Assembly: GCA_020740775.1 (NCBI GenBank)
Contig: JAHEWK010000001.1
Span: 310,001 to 374,000, forward strand
From: Ilyonectria destructans
Lineage: Eukaryota; Ascomycota; Sordariomycetes; Hypocreales; Nectriaceae
Length of the DNA stretch: 64,000 nucleotides
Direction: 5' to 3'
The stretch's first letter is position 1. The number at the start of each line of letters is the position of its first letter. The position numbers and the translations under genes are program-made. The notes beneath the pieces are model-generated. The model was not told the origin of the DNA, ran no database searches, and was given only the letters and a program-made list of their open reading frames with translations. Below are positions 22,725 through 33,549 of the stretch, piece after piece.

Positions 22725-24219
22725 ATGCCTATCAACACAACTCCCCCTACCAAAACGGACGCTATCATTGTCGTCGGCGCCGGAATATTCGGTCTAAGCA
22801 CCGTCATCCACCTCGCGGAGCGAGGATACACAAATGTGACGCTCATTGACAAGCAGCCTTACGAAAAGACGCTGTATTCGTACTTTGAGGGCTGCGATGC
22901 TGCCTCCGCTGGTCAGCTTCCGCCCAACCCTTGGCATTTTGAAGTTTCACTAACGTTGTAATCAAGACATCAACAAGATCATCCGCTCAGCGTATGGTTC
23001 CCAGACGCTCTACCAGGATCTCAGCCTCGATGCCATAAAAGCCTGGGATTCATGGACCAGAGAACTTCGACGCGGTGGCTCAGCAGTGCCTCCGGGCATG
23101 AGCCCGCAAGATGATCTCTGGATCAACAATGGCGACCTTTCTTGCACCGATGCCGATACTCTGCCTGAATTTGAGAGGGCCACGATCGAGAACATGGAGA
23201 AAGCTGGGTATCCCGATACGCAACTGGTGAATAACAAACCAGAGCACCTACGCTTGGCCGAGAAAAGGGGCATGGCGTCGAACATGCAGCCATTTTCTAA
23301 AAAGCTGCTCGGCGTGTTGGACACGACTGGCGGCATCACCCTGGCAGACAAGGCCTGTCGCTTTGCCTTGCACAAAGCCAAGCGGCTAGGTGTTCGCTTT
23401 ATTCTGGGCCCGATCGCTGGAAAAGTTATTTCTACGGTGCAAGACTCGGCTGGAAATATAGTTGGTGTACGGACTGCCGATGATAAGACACACCAAGCTG
23501 CTCTCACTATTATCGCCTGCGGGGGGTGGACGCCGACTTTGGTGCCATCGCTGGACAGGTTTGCCGAGACAACTGCTGGCTCTGTTGTCATATTCAAGCT
23601 CCCAGAAGGCCTCCGCGAACGCTTTTCTCCCACCAACTTCCCAGCGTGGTCGTTCAAGATCACTGAGGGAGCTGAAGCTGGGCTGTATGGGTTCCCTGTC
23701 GACGAGAACGGCCACCTCAAGATCGGTTACCGGGGAACGAAATATACCAACCCGCGAGTTCAACCGGACGGCTGCGAACGCAGTATTCCAATCACTCGTT
23801 GGACCGAGGATGAACAAATCCGCAAGATCCCCGCCCAGGCGGTTAAGGTGATCCGCAGGTTCACCGATGAGTACCTGCCTGAGCTGGCCGGGGTTGAGAT
23901 CTCACTAACAAGGCTATGCTGGTATACTGATTCATTCGACAACCACTTCATCATCGACCGAGTCCCTGATCAGGAGGGCTTGATGGTTACGACAGCAGGC
24001 AGTGGGCATGCATTCAAGTATCTCCCTACAATCGGAAGTTGGGTAGTGGACATCATTGAAGGTAAGGGCTTGGACAGACCGGAGGTAAAGGCCTGGCGTT
24101 GGAGATCGTCAGCCGAGAACGAGCGACCTGTAAATGAGCTGATGGAGGGCTCAAAGGGGAAACGGGCACTTCAGAATGTGCTCCTCACCTCAGGGGTAAC
24201 TCATAATTTAAAGTTGTGA
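22725..24219 (+). CDS. FAD-dependent amine oxidase, sarcosine/pipecolate/fructosyl-amine oxidase type
   Basis: DAO-superfamily flavoenzyme that would oxidise a secondary amine such as an N-methyl, pipecolate/saccharopine or fructosyl amino acid with release of H2O2. Exon 1 is 22725-22911, MPINTTPPTKTDAIIVVGAG and IFGLSTVIHLAERGY, the FAD-binding G-x-G-x-x-G. A 55-bp intron (22912-22966, CTAAC branch) joins DAASA to DINKIIRSAYG. The C-terminal half holds LCWYTDSFDNHFIID, whose Cys matches the covalent FAD site of this family, then TTAGSGHAFKYLPTIGSW. The length, about 440 residues, is normal. There is no clear PTS1: it ends NLKL, whose SKL-like character is weak. The divergent MFS transporter may import its substrate (inference). 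Confidence 0.88.
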
Positions 24220-24372
24220 AAAGGTTAGCTAGGAGATCAACAACCTTTAGACTGCTATCATTGCTGTAGAATAAGAGAGACATTGGGGTTTGAATTGATT
24301 TTCGCTACATGAAAGTGATATCTATACTCCAGATTTCCTTCTAATCTATCATAATATAATAATATGCCTACA
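24220..24372. other. 3' flank of the FAD oxidase
   Basis: Short AT-rich spacer before repeat copy B. No gene. Confidence 0.5.
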
Positions 24373-24600
24373 GATCTAGCTTTTTCAAGACACAGCTGTT
24401 ACCTGCAGCTCATTGAGGTATTGGGAAAGGTAATCAGTTGGACTAGAAATCTTAGTCTGTCTGAGTGTACTGTTGATCTTTGAACAGACTGGGTGTATAG
24501 TCTGTATTGCTGATACTATTGTTGGTATTTTCTTTTACCATTGAGCTTCTAGTCCCCCCTCTCTGTATGTGTGTACTAGGGCACCCTAACCTCTTGATAT
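24373..24600 (+). repeat. dispersed repeat, copy B
   Basis: Second copy of the element at 13158-13383, direct orientation, about 11.2 kb away. Its right end stops about 7 bp short of the stop codon of the CHAT gene, which reads in from the other side. Confidence 0.88.
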
Positions 24601-24606
24601 AATAAT

Positions 24607-27600
24607 CTAACAACCATAATGAACATACGGCGCCCACTGTAATAATACAGTCTGCTGATTATCATAATCCGAATCACAAAGAATCGCGTCTCTCTGCCCT
24701 TCTATTCTCATACCTCTCTTATCGACTTCATTCCTCCTGATTGATAGAGAACTCTCTCCTCTCGTCGTTTTTCCAATCAAGCCATCCCGCCAACGATCCC
24801 TTAGCTCTCGAACGGCATTGTGCAGCCCATGACAAACTGACTCATCCGTCATGTCTTTCTTTCGAATACCTTCGTATGTGATTCTCGCAATACTCACACA
24901 AGTCTCGTCATTCACCTCACATAGCGTGCCAACCACATGTCGAAACCCAGCCAGCTGGCATGCGCTTATCAGGTGGATATTTTCGTCTAGGTGCTTGGTC
25001 CTCCCGATTTGTCCAGTCCCGCATGCTGAGAGGTAGGCGAGAAAGGGCCTTCGCTCGCGAAGATTGATGGAAATCATGTCGGCAACCGTCAAAGGATTGT
25101 CGATCCAATCTTGGAGACGCAAGTGGCTTCTGGAGGGATCGGCAGCATCCGTAAAGCCGTGTCCCGCGAAATGAAATATCTCACAGTCCCGTAAAAGCGG
25201 TAGTACTGATTGCCTAGTGCGTTGATCTGGCTGAACAGATTTCATCGACATCAACCCACACGCTTCCCTTACAACCTCAACTTCCTTGCCCGCAAATGGC
25301 AGGGGTGTGCTTCTCGGGGTATGCTCCATGTCAACCACCAACGCCCGACGCATGTGTGGCTGAGCCTTGATTCTGTCCGGGTTCGGATGAGCGAGTTTGA
25401 CGGTTTGCTCGAGAGCTCGGATGGACAGACTGTATGAGGAAACGACCCTGTCAATGACACTTTGGTGAGACCGTTCCAAGTGTCGCCCTGCCGCATGCAG
25501 TGGGAACATGCTCAACGGCCCAGTGGGAATCCACCAAATCCGGGGCCATTCATCCCTTGTCTTGGGTGGCCCAGTGTACCCGAGGGCGTCGAGAACAGGG
25601 CTTGCAATGGTGTCCCAAAGCCATTCGAGAACTTCCAAACTTGTGAAATCGCGGTTCCTGACCTTGTCTTGAATGGTCTCGCGAACCAACTTGGGCAACG
25701 GTATTGTTCGAGGTACGTACCCTTTGATCAGGAAAGCATCACAGCGATAACTCACATTCACAATGACTACATGTCCTCCTCTAGATGCGTAGTCCATCAT
25801 ACCGGCGTCGACCTCGACCGGAAAATTTGTCTGCTTTCGGTAGTTCTGGTTCTGATAGTCGAGAATGAAACCATCAAGTTTCCGGCTTGAAATGATACGT
25901 TGCGCAGCTCGTCGTAGGTCGTCTCCTTCTCTTTCGTGTGGTGCATGTAGGTGAATTTTGCTGTTGCTGATACCGCTGGTACCAAAAGGAGAGAGCTCCA
26001 ATCGCTCACATAGTTCGACGAACTCCTTCTCCTTGTCGGAAGTGAGGTACGCTATAGATGGTACTTCGATACGGAGCTGGTTAAGAGCCGCCGTAGCCAC
26101 TGCGCGGCCTTCCTCCAGAATACGAACCGCATCCAGGGCGGGACGGCCTGCGCTAATAGCAAGAGCGGCGCCGTCCGATGCCAGACCAGAATACATTGAT
26201 AGGCAAGCTTGGCTCTCCGAAATGTCTAGAAAGCGAGGGATGGTTGAGGCAATCCTATGGACAGCTTTGTTCACAACTTCAAAGGCCTCGCACCAATCTT
26301 CAACAAGTATCAAGGCAGAACTGAGGGCTTGCGCGACAGCAATGTACCTCACAAGTTCCTTTCTCGTGCCCTTGGGCGACTGCTCGAACGCTTGGCTGAG
26401 GTATGACACGGCCCCATCTAGATCTGATCTCAGACGGGCCGCGTCATATTTTGTTCTGTAACAGTTCCCAATGGCGATCAAGAGGTCAATGAAGCTCGAG
26501 CTCTTCCTCTGCCCTATCCGCTTTGCTAGATCAGCGGCCTCCTGCAGAGCTCGAGTTGCCATCTCCAAGGATCCTGCCAAAGGCATCGTAACGTAGCCGG
26601 TAATATAAATTCTTGCAACAGCAAGGAGCCGAAATGCCTTCTCTTGGTCATCTGCCGATGACCTCTCTAAAGCTTGATGCATAATCTTGGCAGATTTATC
26701 GAAACCAGACTTCATCTTGTCGAACTTGTATTTCTCCAAATATGCCCTTCCTAGGCTATTAAGAAGTTCGGCAGGGTGATCGTGGTCCGGCCATGCTTTG
26801 ACAGCATTTTCATATAATACAACAGACTTCTCAAGGTCGTCGAAATTCTCCATGTCTTCGTACTTGGTTCCATGGACTGCTGCCAAGTCGGCAAGGTAAC
26901 CAGCGCGTGACGGACAATCGTGAGGGCTGATCTCAATGACTTCTTGGAATAGCCGCTGAGCTTCGTCGAGATCAGCAACTCTGTTGAAGATTGCGTAGCT
27001 GCTCTGCTTTGCATCTCCCAGGCACCGAAGCCGAGATGGACGCAACGGATGATCTCTTGGTGTAGCATCTGCGGATTTCTGAAGCGCAAGCAGCGCCATC
27101 TGCAGGTCACCGAGGTCGCCTGAATGGTGATATCTATCCATGTACAACGGACCGAGACTATGTACTGAGGGGTACCAAGCTGAATGTTCTGGAGACGCCG
27201 CAATGATGACTTCTTGAAGCAAGTATATCGCGTCGTCAAGGTCCTCCGCGGCACTCTCATTCTGTGCCATGGCACTCCCCAGAGCGTCCACGCCTCTCTT
27301 GAGAGCGTAACGAGCCATAACGCATTTCCCAAGAAATAGCACGCGAACCTGTCTCTGCAGATGCCCACTTGGAGTGGCGGCAACTGAAAATCCGCACAGG
27401 AATGTGGCGCTTGAAAGATCTCTCGCCTCTGATTCTTCACTGTACAGCTTGAACTGCTCGACTGCCACATTGAAGAGCCGGGAAGGGTAATCTGGGATAC
27501 CTTCCTTGCCTAGGAGAACAATGTGTCTGTCTGAGGTGTCTGGCGTCACTGTGTTCCTGGCACCAAGGTGCATATCGTACAAGTCGACAGGCTCGCCATT

Positions 27601-30510
27601 GTTGATAATGAGAGCGGCACTATCGGCGTGTTGCCTGAACTCAACGGCACGCTCGAGGTCGGAACCTGTACCTTCTCTGAGGTATCTTCCGGTGAACCAA
27701 AGCGCAAGATTGCCTGCACACCAAAATTGGTTATGGTGGTCTGCCAGCGTGTCTCCTCGTGACGAAATGCTCCACGCCTCTAGGCCCAGGCGAATGCTTT
27801 CATAAAGATCAAGCAGTCGAGCCGTATGCGAATACCGACAGGACAACCCAATGGCATGGACGATCAAGTAAAATGGCCGTCCGGGATGATCCTTCGGTGC
27901 CATGTCCACAGCGCGCGCACTGAGAGTGATGGCCTCAGCAAGATCCTCTGGGTTCTTGATAATGCTATAGCGGCTCCTGAGCCCAAAGGCCAAGCAACTT
28001 AGATGCCACGGGACATCTTCTGGGTGATCGACTTGGGCCATGGAGATGGCGTCTCGTCCAAGTCGAACCGGCTCATCAAGATCGGCCGGTGGCTCTCCTT
28101 TGAGAAGAGCATGGGTTAAAGCTAACGCGAGGCTGCTCCGATCCCGTGCTCCATCGATAGGAGATGTGCTAGCCAACCCTGCTAACCTGTCTCGACATTC
28201 CTCAACACGCTTTTGGACATTGTCCTGGGGCCTCCCTAGAAAGAGAGCGAATATACGAGGGCAGAAATAGCATATGGCCCGCGCCAAGTTTGGGTGCGGT
28301 TTCTGGCGCGGGTTTATGGTGTCCCATGCTAGATCCACAAGCTTGATAGCTTCCTCGAGGTCGGCTTGAGTTTCTGCCAGTACGTGACGCTCGCACAGTA
28401 AGGCCGCCAGGTTGACAAAGTAGAAACAGCCATTGATCGGGTCCTCCTGCTTCCGCTCCACAGCTTGCTGGCTGAGTTGAACAGCCTGCTCTAGATCCGT
28501 GACAGACTTTGTTGCCAAATATCGTTGATATAAAGCAGTTGCCAGCTTGTCCAGGATCCGTTCATGCATGTGAAGATAGTGAGACGAGGCATCCACAGCC
28601 TGTCGTCCGACGTGGATGGCTTCGTCTAGATCAGCCGTGGAGAGTGTATATGTGTAACGTTGAAGGAGCCAATATGAGTAGTTGCATAAACGGTGTCCTC
28701 GGTTAAACCCATCTTCCATGATAGCGGATGCTTGCCGGCTGTGTTTCAGTGCCGTGTCGAGATCATTCCAGGCTCGAGAGGTGCAGAATTTCAGATAATA
28801 CGGATGTCCAAGATGGTTGAGAGGAGCTCCTTGATTGATTTCATCATCTGAAAACATTCCAGTCACTTGAATCCCAAGATTGATAGCCTCTTCCAGGTGC
28901 GTCACGTCGCCGGACACCAGAAAACGAACGCAAAGCTCACCAGTCAGGTAGTTGAGATGTTCGCGCTGTGGTAAGCTCTCCTGGCTGTCTTCGACCAAAC
29001 TGAGTTGTCTCGAGATTTGGGCAGCTTCATCAGCGACTGTCTGATCTAGCGTCTCCTCGTACAGTTCGAGAAGAAGAAAGCCCAAGTTGAGGAAATGCGA
29101 AGGCTTGGGCAACAGGCCGACAGCGTGCCTCATGACTTGGACGGCTTCATCAAGGTCCTCGGTCTGTCCTGCTCTTTCATACCGCCTGTGCAGCAGGTCT
29201 TTTAGGTTAATCAAACTTCCAATCTGAGTAGAGCCTGCAACGGTAACACACGCCTGTTGCTCGATTGCCGCGGCCAGGTCCGAGGAGTGGGATGAGACAC
29301 CCACGTCTTCCTGCCACCACTCTCTGAGGAGAGCGGCGAACTGAGCCGGAACGCCCCGTCTGCCGCCTTGGTGAATGTTGAAATACATGATGCGGGCTAC
29401 TTTGCGCGCCATTTCGATCGCTTGGTCGAGATCTATCATTGTTTTGGTTTTCTGATAGCGGTTGAAAAGCATCTCCGCGAGAAATTCGGAGGCTAGAATC
29501 CGCTGAAAATCCTTTCTTGCCTCAGCAACTGTTTGCTCAGCCGCTTCGATGGCTGTGTTCAGATCTCCCATCTCTCCAGTTTCTTGGTGCAACCGCCAAA
29601 GAGATGTCGCGAGACTCTGGCGATAGGCGAACAAATCTGCCAAAGGGGTAGCGGCAAGGGCTTCAGCAAGGGCTGCCCTCGCTAATTCGGCGGCGAGCTC
29701 CACATCAGATCTCTCGCCGGCAATCAGGTATCGGGCGCAAAACAGTTCTCCCAATTGCCTAGTAGCTCCCGGCGCCGGAGCTTCGAATATTGCGAGCGAT
29801 TGTCTAGTCACTCTAATGCCATCTTCAAGGTCTTCCATGGCTCCCGTCTCGTCGTGGTGGTAACCGTAAAGCGCACCGAGCTCAAAAAGCCACCACGGTC
29901 GGTCTGGGTAGTCATTTTGGATTATGTCAATAGCTTGACCAGACACTTTGATGGCTTCATCCAAATCTATCATTGTGTGGGCCATGAACTGTTGATGACT
30001 TTGACCGCATGAAGCTGGAGCTCCGGCAAACTCGTCGACTTGTACCTTTCCAGCCCGAACGCCGGCCGCCATATCGGATACCATACGCGTTCTTCTGTAA
30101 CGACAGCAAAGCAGTCTCCCTAGGTTGTCCAGACGGATGGCCCGGTCCTGGTCGTCACTAGGGATGTCGATGGCGCTTCTCTCCAACTCAATGGCTTCGT
30201 CGAGAGACTCGCCGCCTGCAAATTTCTCCAAACCACTTAAACGGTATCGTTGATAGCTCAGATCAGCCAAGTGGCTCAACTCGGCAGCTTGACGGAGACG
30301 TTGCGGGGTCATATCGACCGCTTGACGTCCCAGTCGAATAGCTTCGACGAGATCAGGCAAGACGACGAATTCCCGACTATTCAAAAGACTTGCGAGTTCT
30401 CGTATGCGTTGTGGCTGATCTTCATGGCCGTTGGGAAGAGCTTTGAGTATTTGCCTTGCCTTTTGAATCTCTCCGTCTAGGTTGTCCATTGCGCCAACTT
30501 CGTCAGTCAT
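24607..30510 (-). CDS. giant TPR-CHAT protease-like protein (1967 residues, single exon)
   Basis: Predicted cytosolic cysteine peptidase of the CHAT family (caspase-HetF associated with TPRs, clan CD). From MTDEVGAMDNLDGEIQKARQ to about residue 1440 there are roughly 29 degenerate TPR-like units of 45-60 residues. Each begins D-L-(D/E)-E-A-I and contains R-Q-A and a later R-Y. Examples are MIDLDEAIKVSGQAID, TADLDEAIHVGRQAVD and RSDLDGAVSYLSQAFE. The CHAT domain spans about 1560-1900. It has WWIPTGPLSMFPLHAAG, the catalytic His1784 in FHFAGHGFTD and Cys1830 in AYLSACGTGQ, then GFRHVVGTLCEVND. Both dyad residues are intact over a 5.9-kb uninterrupted frame. There is no NB-ARC or signal peptide. 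The tail after residue 1905 is unrelated to the domain and ends right next to repeat copy B. Bacterial CHAT proteases cleave gasdermins or act in Craspase; the fungal role and substrate are unknown. Confidence 0.9.
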   Translation of the reverse strand: MTDEVGAMDNLDGEIQKARQILKALPNGHEDQPQRIRELASLLNSREFVVLPDLVEAIRLGRQAVDMTPQRLRQAAELSHLADLSYQRYRLSGLEKFAGGESLDEAIELERSAIDIPSDDQDRAIRLDNLGRLLCCRYRRTRMVSDMAAGVRAGKVQVDEFAGAPASCGQSHQQFMAHTMIDLDEAIKVSGQAIDIIQNDYPDRPWWLFELGALYGYHHDETGAMEDLEDGIRVTRQSLAIFEAPAPGATRQLGELFCARYLIAGERSDVELAAELARAALAEALAATPLADLFAYRQSLATSLWRLHQETGEMGDLNTAIEAAEQTVAEARKDFQRILASEFLAEMLFNRYQKTKTMIDLDQAIEMARKVARIMYFNIHQGGRRGVPAQFAALLREWWQEDVGVSSHSSDLAAAIEQQACVTVAGSTQIGSLINLKDLLHRRYERAGQTEDLDEAVQVMRHAVGLLPKPSHFLNLGFLLLELYEETLDQTVADEAAQISRQLSLVEDSQESLPQREHLNYLTGELCVRFLVSGDVTHLEEAINLGIQVTGMFSDDEINQGAPLNHLGHPYYLKFCTSRAWNDLDTALKHSRQASAIMEDGFNRGHRLCNYSYWLLQRYTYTLSTADLDEAIHVGRQAVDASSHYLHMHERILDKLATALYQRYLATKSVTDLEQAVQLSQQAVERKQEDPINGCFYFVNLAALLCERHVLAETQADLEEAIKLVDLAWDTINPRQKPHPNLARAICYFCPRIFALFLGRPQDNVQKRVEECRDRLAGLASTSPIDGARDRSSLALALTHALLKGEPPADLDEPVRLGRDAISMAQVDHPEDVPWHLSCLAFGLRSRYSIIKNPEDLAEAITLSARAVDMAPKDHPGRPFYLIVHAIGLSCRYSHTARLLDLYESIRLGLEAWSISSRGDTLADHHNQFWCAGNLALWFTGRYLREGTGSDLERAVEFRQHADSAALIINNGEPVDLYDMHLGARNTVTPDTSDRHIVLLGKEGIPDYPSRLFNVAVEQFKLYSEESEARDLSSATFLCGFSVAATPSGHLQRQVRVLFLGKCVMARYALKRGVDALGSAMAQNESAAEDLDDAIYLLQEVIIAASPEHSAWYPSVHSLGPLYMDRYHHSGDLGDLQMALLALQKSADATPRDHPLRPSRLRCLGDAKQSSYAIFNRVADLDEAQRLFQEVIEISPHDCPSRAGYLADLAAVHGTKYEDMENFDDLEKSVVLYENAVKAWPDHDHPAELLNSLGRAYLEKYKFDKMKSGFDKSAKIMHQALERSSADDQEKAFRLLAVARIYITGYVTMPLAGSLEMATRALQEAADLAKRIGQRKSSSFIDLLIAIGNCYRTKYDAARLRSDLDGAVSYLSQAFEQSPKGTRKELVRYIAVAQALSSALILVEDWCEAFEVVNKAVHRIASTIPRFLDISESQACLSMYSGLASDGAALAISAGRPALDAVRILEEGRAVATAALNQLRIEVPSIAYLTSDKEKEFVELCERLELSPFGTSGISNSKIHLHAPHEREGDDLRRAAQRIISSRKLDGFILDYQNQNYRKQTNFPVEVDAGMMDYASRGGHVVIVNVSYRCDAFLIKGYVPRTIPLPKLVRETIQDKVRNRDFTSLEVLEWLWDTIASPVLDALGYTGPPKTRDEWPRIWWIPTGPLSMFPLHAAGRHLERSHQSVIDRVVSSYSLSIRALEQTVKLAHPNPDRIKAQPHMRRALVVDMEHTPRSTPLPFAGKEVEVVREACGLMSMKSVQPDQRTRQSVLPLLRDCEIFHFAGHGFTDAADPSRSHLRLQDWIDNPLTVADMISINLRERRPFLAYLSACGTGQIGRTKHLDENIHLISACQLAGFRHVVGTLCEVNDETCVSIARITYEGIRKKDMTDESVCHGLHNAVRELRDRWRDGLIGKTTRGESSLSIRRNEVDKRGMRIEGQRDAILCDSDYDNQQTVLLQWAPYVHYGC

Positions 30511-33500
30511 GGTTCGATTGGGGACCGAACCCGATGACGGCTACTCAGGATGAAGACTGAATTAATCACGGGGTTGATAAAACATATTGGTGGGTAGCAG
30601 CATGTGGGTTGCGGCTGTGATTTTGCAATGACAAGAATAGTTAATCTGGTCGACGGAGCTGATATCAGGCACAGGTGGGATGACGCCAGCTCCAGCTAGA
30701 CGATAAGTACCTGCACCGCTAGGAGTGCAATAAAAATATGTTATGTAATCACCTGAATAGCTATAATACCTATAGTACTTTAAGCGTGATTTTCCGGCTC
30801 TGATTATTGCAGACTCGCGTGGATGGGATGCAAAGACAGGGGTTTATTCACTCATTAAACGCCGGGCGCGCAGCCTGACTTCATACATTCGCGCCGAGGC
30901 AACCAGCCACAACTGCAGCTAAGCTGGATAACAGCCAATAGCATCGTGAAGATGCCAGTAGCTAAGAGGCTTTCTCTTGGGCGCGGCCTGCGCAGGGAGG
31001 CGACAGGGCATGTCCCCATCTCGGCAGTGCTCATCTGGAATTCCGACTTGGAATGTGCAAAAGGCATCATTGCGTTTTGGGACTAGAAAGTCACATGCAA
31101 GGCGTTGCAAAGCGTCTAAGACCAGTAGACTGCCTTTCTAGCGAGTCAATAAATTTCTTGAGGCCAGTGCAGGCTGCGTATCGAGGAGTCTATAGGCTTG
31201 CGGTAATCGCGAATTTAGAATTGCGCGGGTACTGGGAAAATAACTAAGCGCTGTTACTGTAGCGATTTTTAACTACTGGCCTGGTGTTATGTATGTTACA
31301 TCATGTATGAGAACTAAATAGTTATAATAAGTAGTATAATATACTTCAGCTGCCAACCGCCGCTGGGAGTCTGCCTGGGAGCTATCTGCATGAGCTCGGC
31401 TGCATCTAGCCTTAGAGAAATGCTGCAAAGGGTGGTCACTGTGGCCGCCTCAAAATGACACGTCTGAAAGCCCAAGTGCCCCATGAGGAGGTTTCAAAGT
31501 GCAACAATAGTCCGGCTTCACCGTCTTTTTACGAATACCCGAGCCCATGGTTCTGGACACAGCCTGACGAGGCTCAATCATCCAGCCGGACACACGCTGA
31601 CTCGGAACGCCTTGGCTTTGGCCATCTTACCATTCATGGCGTACCTGCCCGTGCCAACTGCCCGACCCCCCCTACAGCCCAGTTTAAAATAGGACACCCA
31701 ATGGGGCATTTGCATGCGGCAGTCTTCAGATCATTTCGGACACATGGAAGGCCTCTGAAGGAAGGTGAAACCATTAGGCTTGCCAGTGTTGCACAATGAA
31801 GTGGCCGACGCTAAGAAATCTGCGAACCAAGTGGCAAGCCAAGGCGGAATGCCAACAAGGCAGACTGGGTGGCTCGTGGAGAGCCCAACAGAACTGGCTG
31901 GCACCCATCATCTTTAGGTAGCACACACGCGTCATTATCTGATGGGTAGCCGCTGGTGGCTCATCTAGTGGCGGGTGATAGGATGCAAGCTGCCCGATGG
32001 GGTCACTTTGTCCACACCGAACAGATCAGGCTACCAATTACATTGTAATAACGAACACCGGTTAGTGGTTTACCCATGACCCTGCTCGTATCGAATGATC
32101 TTCCGGGTGACGCGCATTAGCTGAAATCTCGTCATGCAGCTGTGCAGCAGACGGGATGAGAATTATGTCACGAGCACAGGCGCTGCGTGATAATGAATGG
32201 ATCAAAGTACGTATTGATTGGCAATGATTGTATATCGAACGAGTATATCCCAATTGAAAGCCCGATAGAGCACCCATCATGCAGCTGACACGGCCCACAT
32301 TTGCCTGTAATCTCCAAATATTCGTCCCAAATATGCGCGAACAGGCATTTGCACAGTGGCAATGTGAACGCTGGCCTCCTTCTTCTTCTCGTTGGTGGGT
32401 ATCTGTACATCGACGTGCCGCTGCCACCGTTTAATGTCGTATGAATACGTTGCTACAGAACATTCCGTCAGTGCCAGTCCGATCCAAGTGCGGTACAATG
32501 CCAAACGAGATGGGTCTTACGCGTAATGTGTTTTCTCCCCAGCTTTTCGACGCTCGAAGTCGTCCTATGGCTAGTATCCAACTCGAAGACGACAACTCGC
32601 CCCCGGAGCGACTTTGTCGACAATGTCGTCGAGTTTGATAGTTGGGTTCCGGTTCTAGTGTCCGCCATGATGATCGCTTTGTGTTGTGTGAGTTTGATTG
32701 CGACCGTGTGGGGGGCGATGAGATATTATTTATGTGTGTTCTCTGCTAGTAGTAGGTCGCCACACCATCCCGGCCACTCGAAAACGCCCAACTGGAGACC
32801 TTTTTTAGCCCACACACCACCCAAGACATTGTAGGTCACACTTGCGTCGAGGCTTCGTTCGGGTACATGCTCCCGTTTATCGAACCCAAGGCCGCCTGAT
32901 ACGTGTCGACGGAGCACAAACAAAGACACCGAGTCCTTGTCTTAAGTGGCTGCTTATGCTTGTGTATCACCAAGTGATAGTGGGAATTCTGGCAGCCACA
33001 ACTGAAAGTCGTGTCTCTGAATGTGCTTTCAGCTGCTTGTTTCCCGCCCCCTCGAACCGCCTCCCTATGCACCAGGCCGTCTTTCGGCCCCCGCAGCCCC
33101 TACACCCATTGCTCGGGTCTATTGACTGCCAAGACAGCCTGATTCCCCTGTTTTCTCCAATGAGGGTGTTTCGTTTGCGAAATGGCTGACACTTGTGCAA
33201 CTAGGTCATTTGAAATATATCGCGCATGACTACTCATCCAAGGATCAACGGGGGTATTATCTGAATGAATGCAAGCCAAGTTCCGAGCTGAGAACAGCCT
33301 GCTTCTTGGGGCGCAAGACTCGAGATGTGGTATTCCAAATCTCCAGGATATGACAGCGGCTCCGGACTGACATTTCTGCCAGCCTGATTCTTTCCCTTGG
33401 GGCTCCCATGTGATATATTAGGCTCGACTGGCGTGTTGTCACTATGTCTCCTCCATACGTGGCCCCGTCCTACGCAGTCTCTCGTTGATCCGCCCTGTTT

Positions 33501-33549
33501 CGCCACTCCACGGAGACACCCACTTCTATTCTCTCTATCCAATCCAAAC
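30511..33549. other. 3-kb gap between the CHAT and patatin genes
   Basis: Carries both divergent promoters. I looked here for a small pore-forming or gasdermin-like gene and found none. Open frames at 31455-31799, 32062-32504, 32526-32834, 32842-33189 and 33234-33653 overlap on both strands and lack hydrophobic or domain patterns. A short AT-rich patch lies near 31300-31350. Confidence 0.5.

Noticed and set aside
30511..33549. A hidden gasdermin-like partner gene beside the CHAT gene
   Set aside because: None of the open frames in the gap shows an amphipathic, membrane-inserting or conserved pattern; they overlap on both strands like chance frames.
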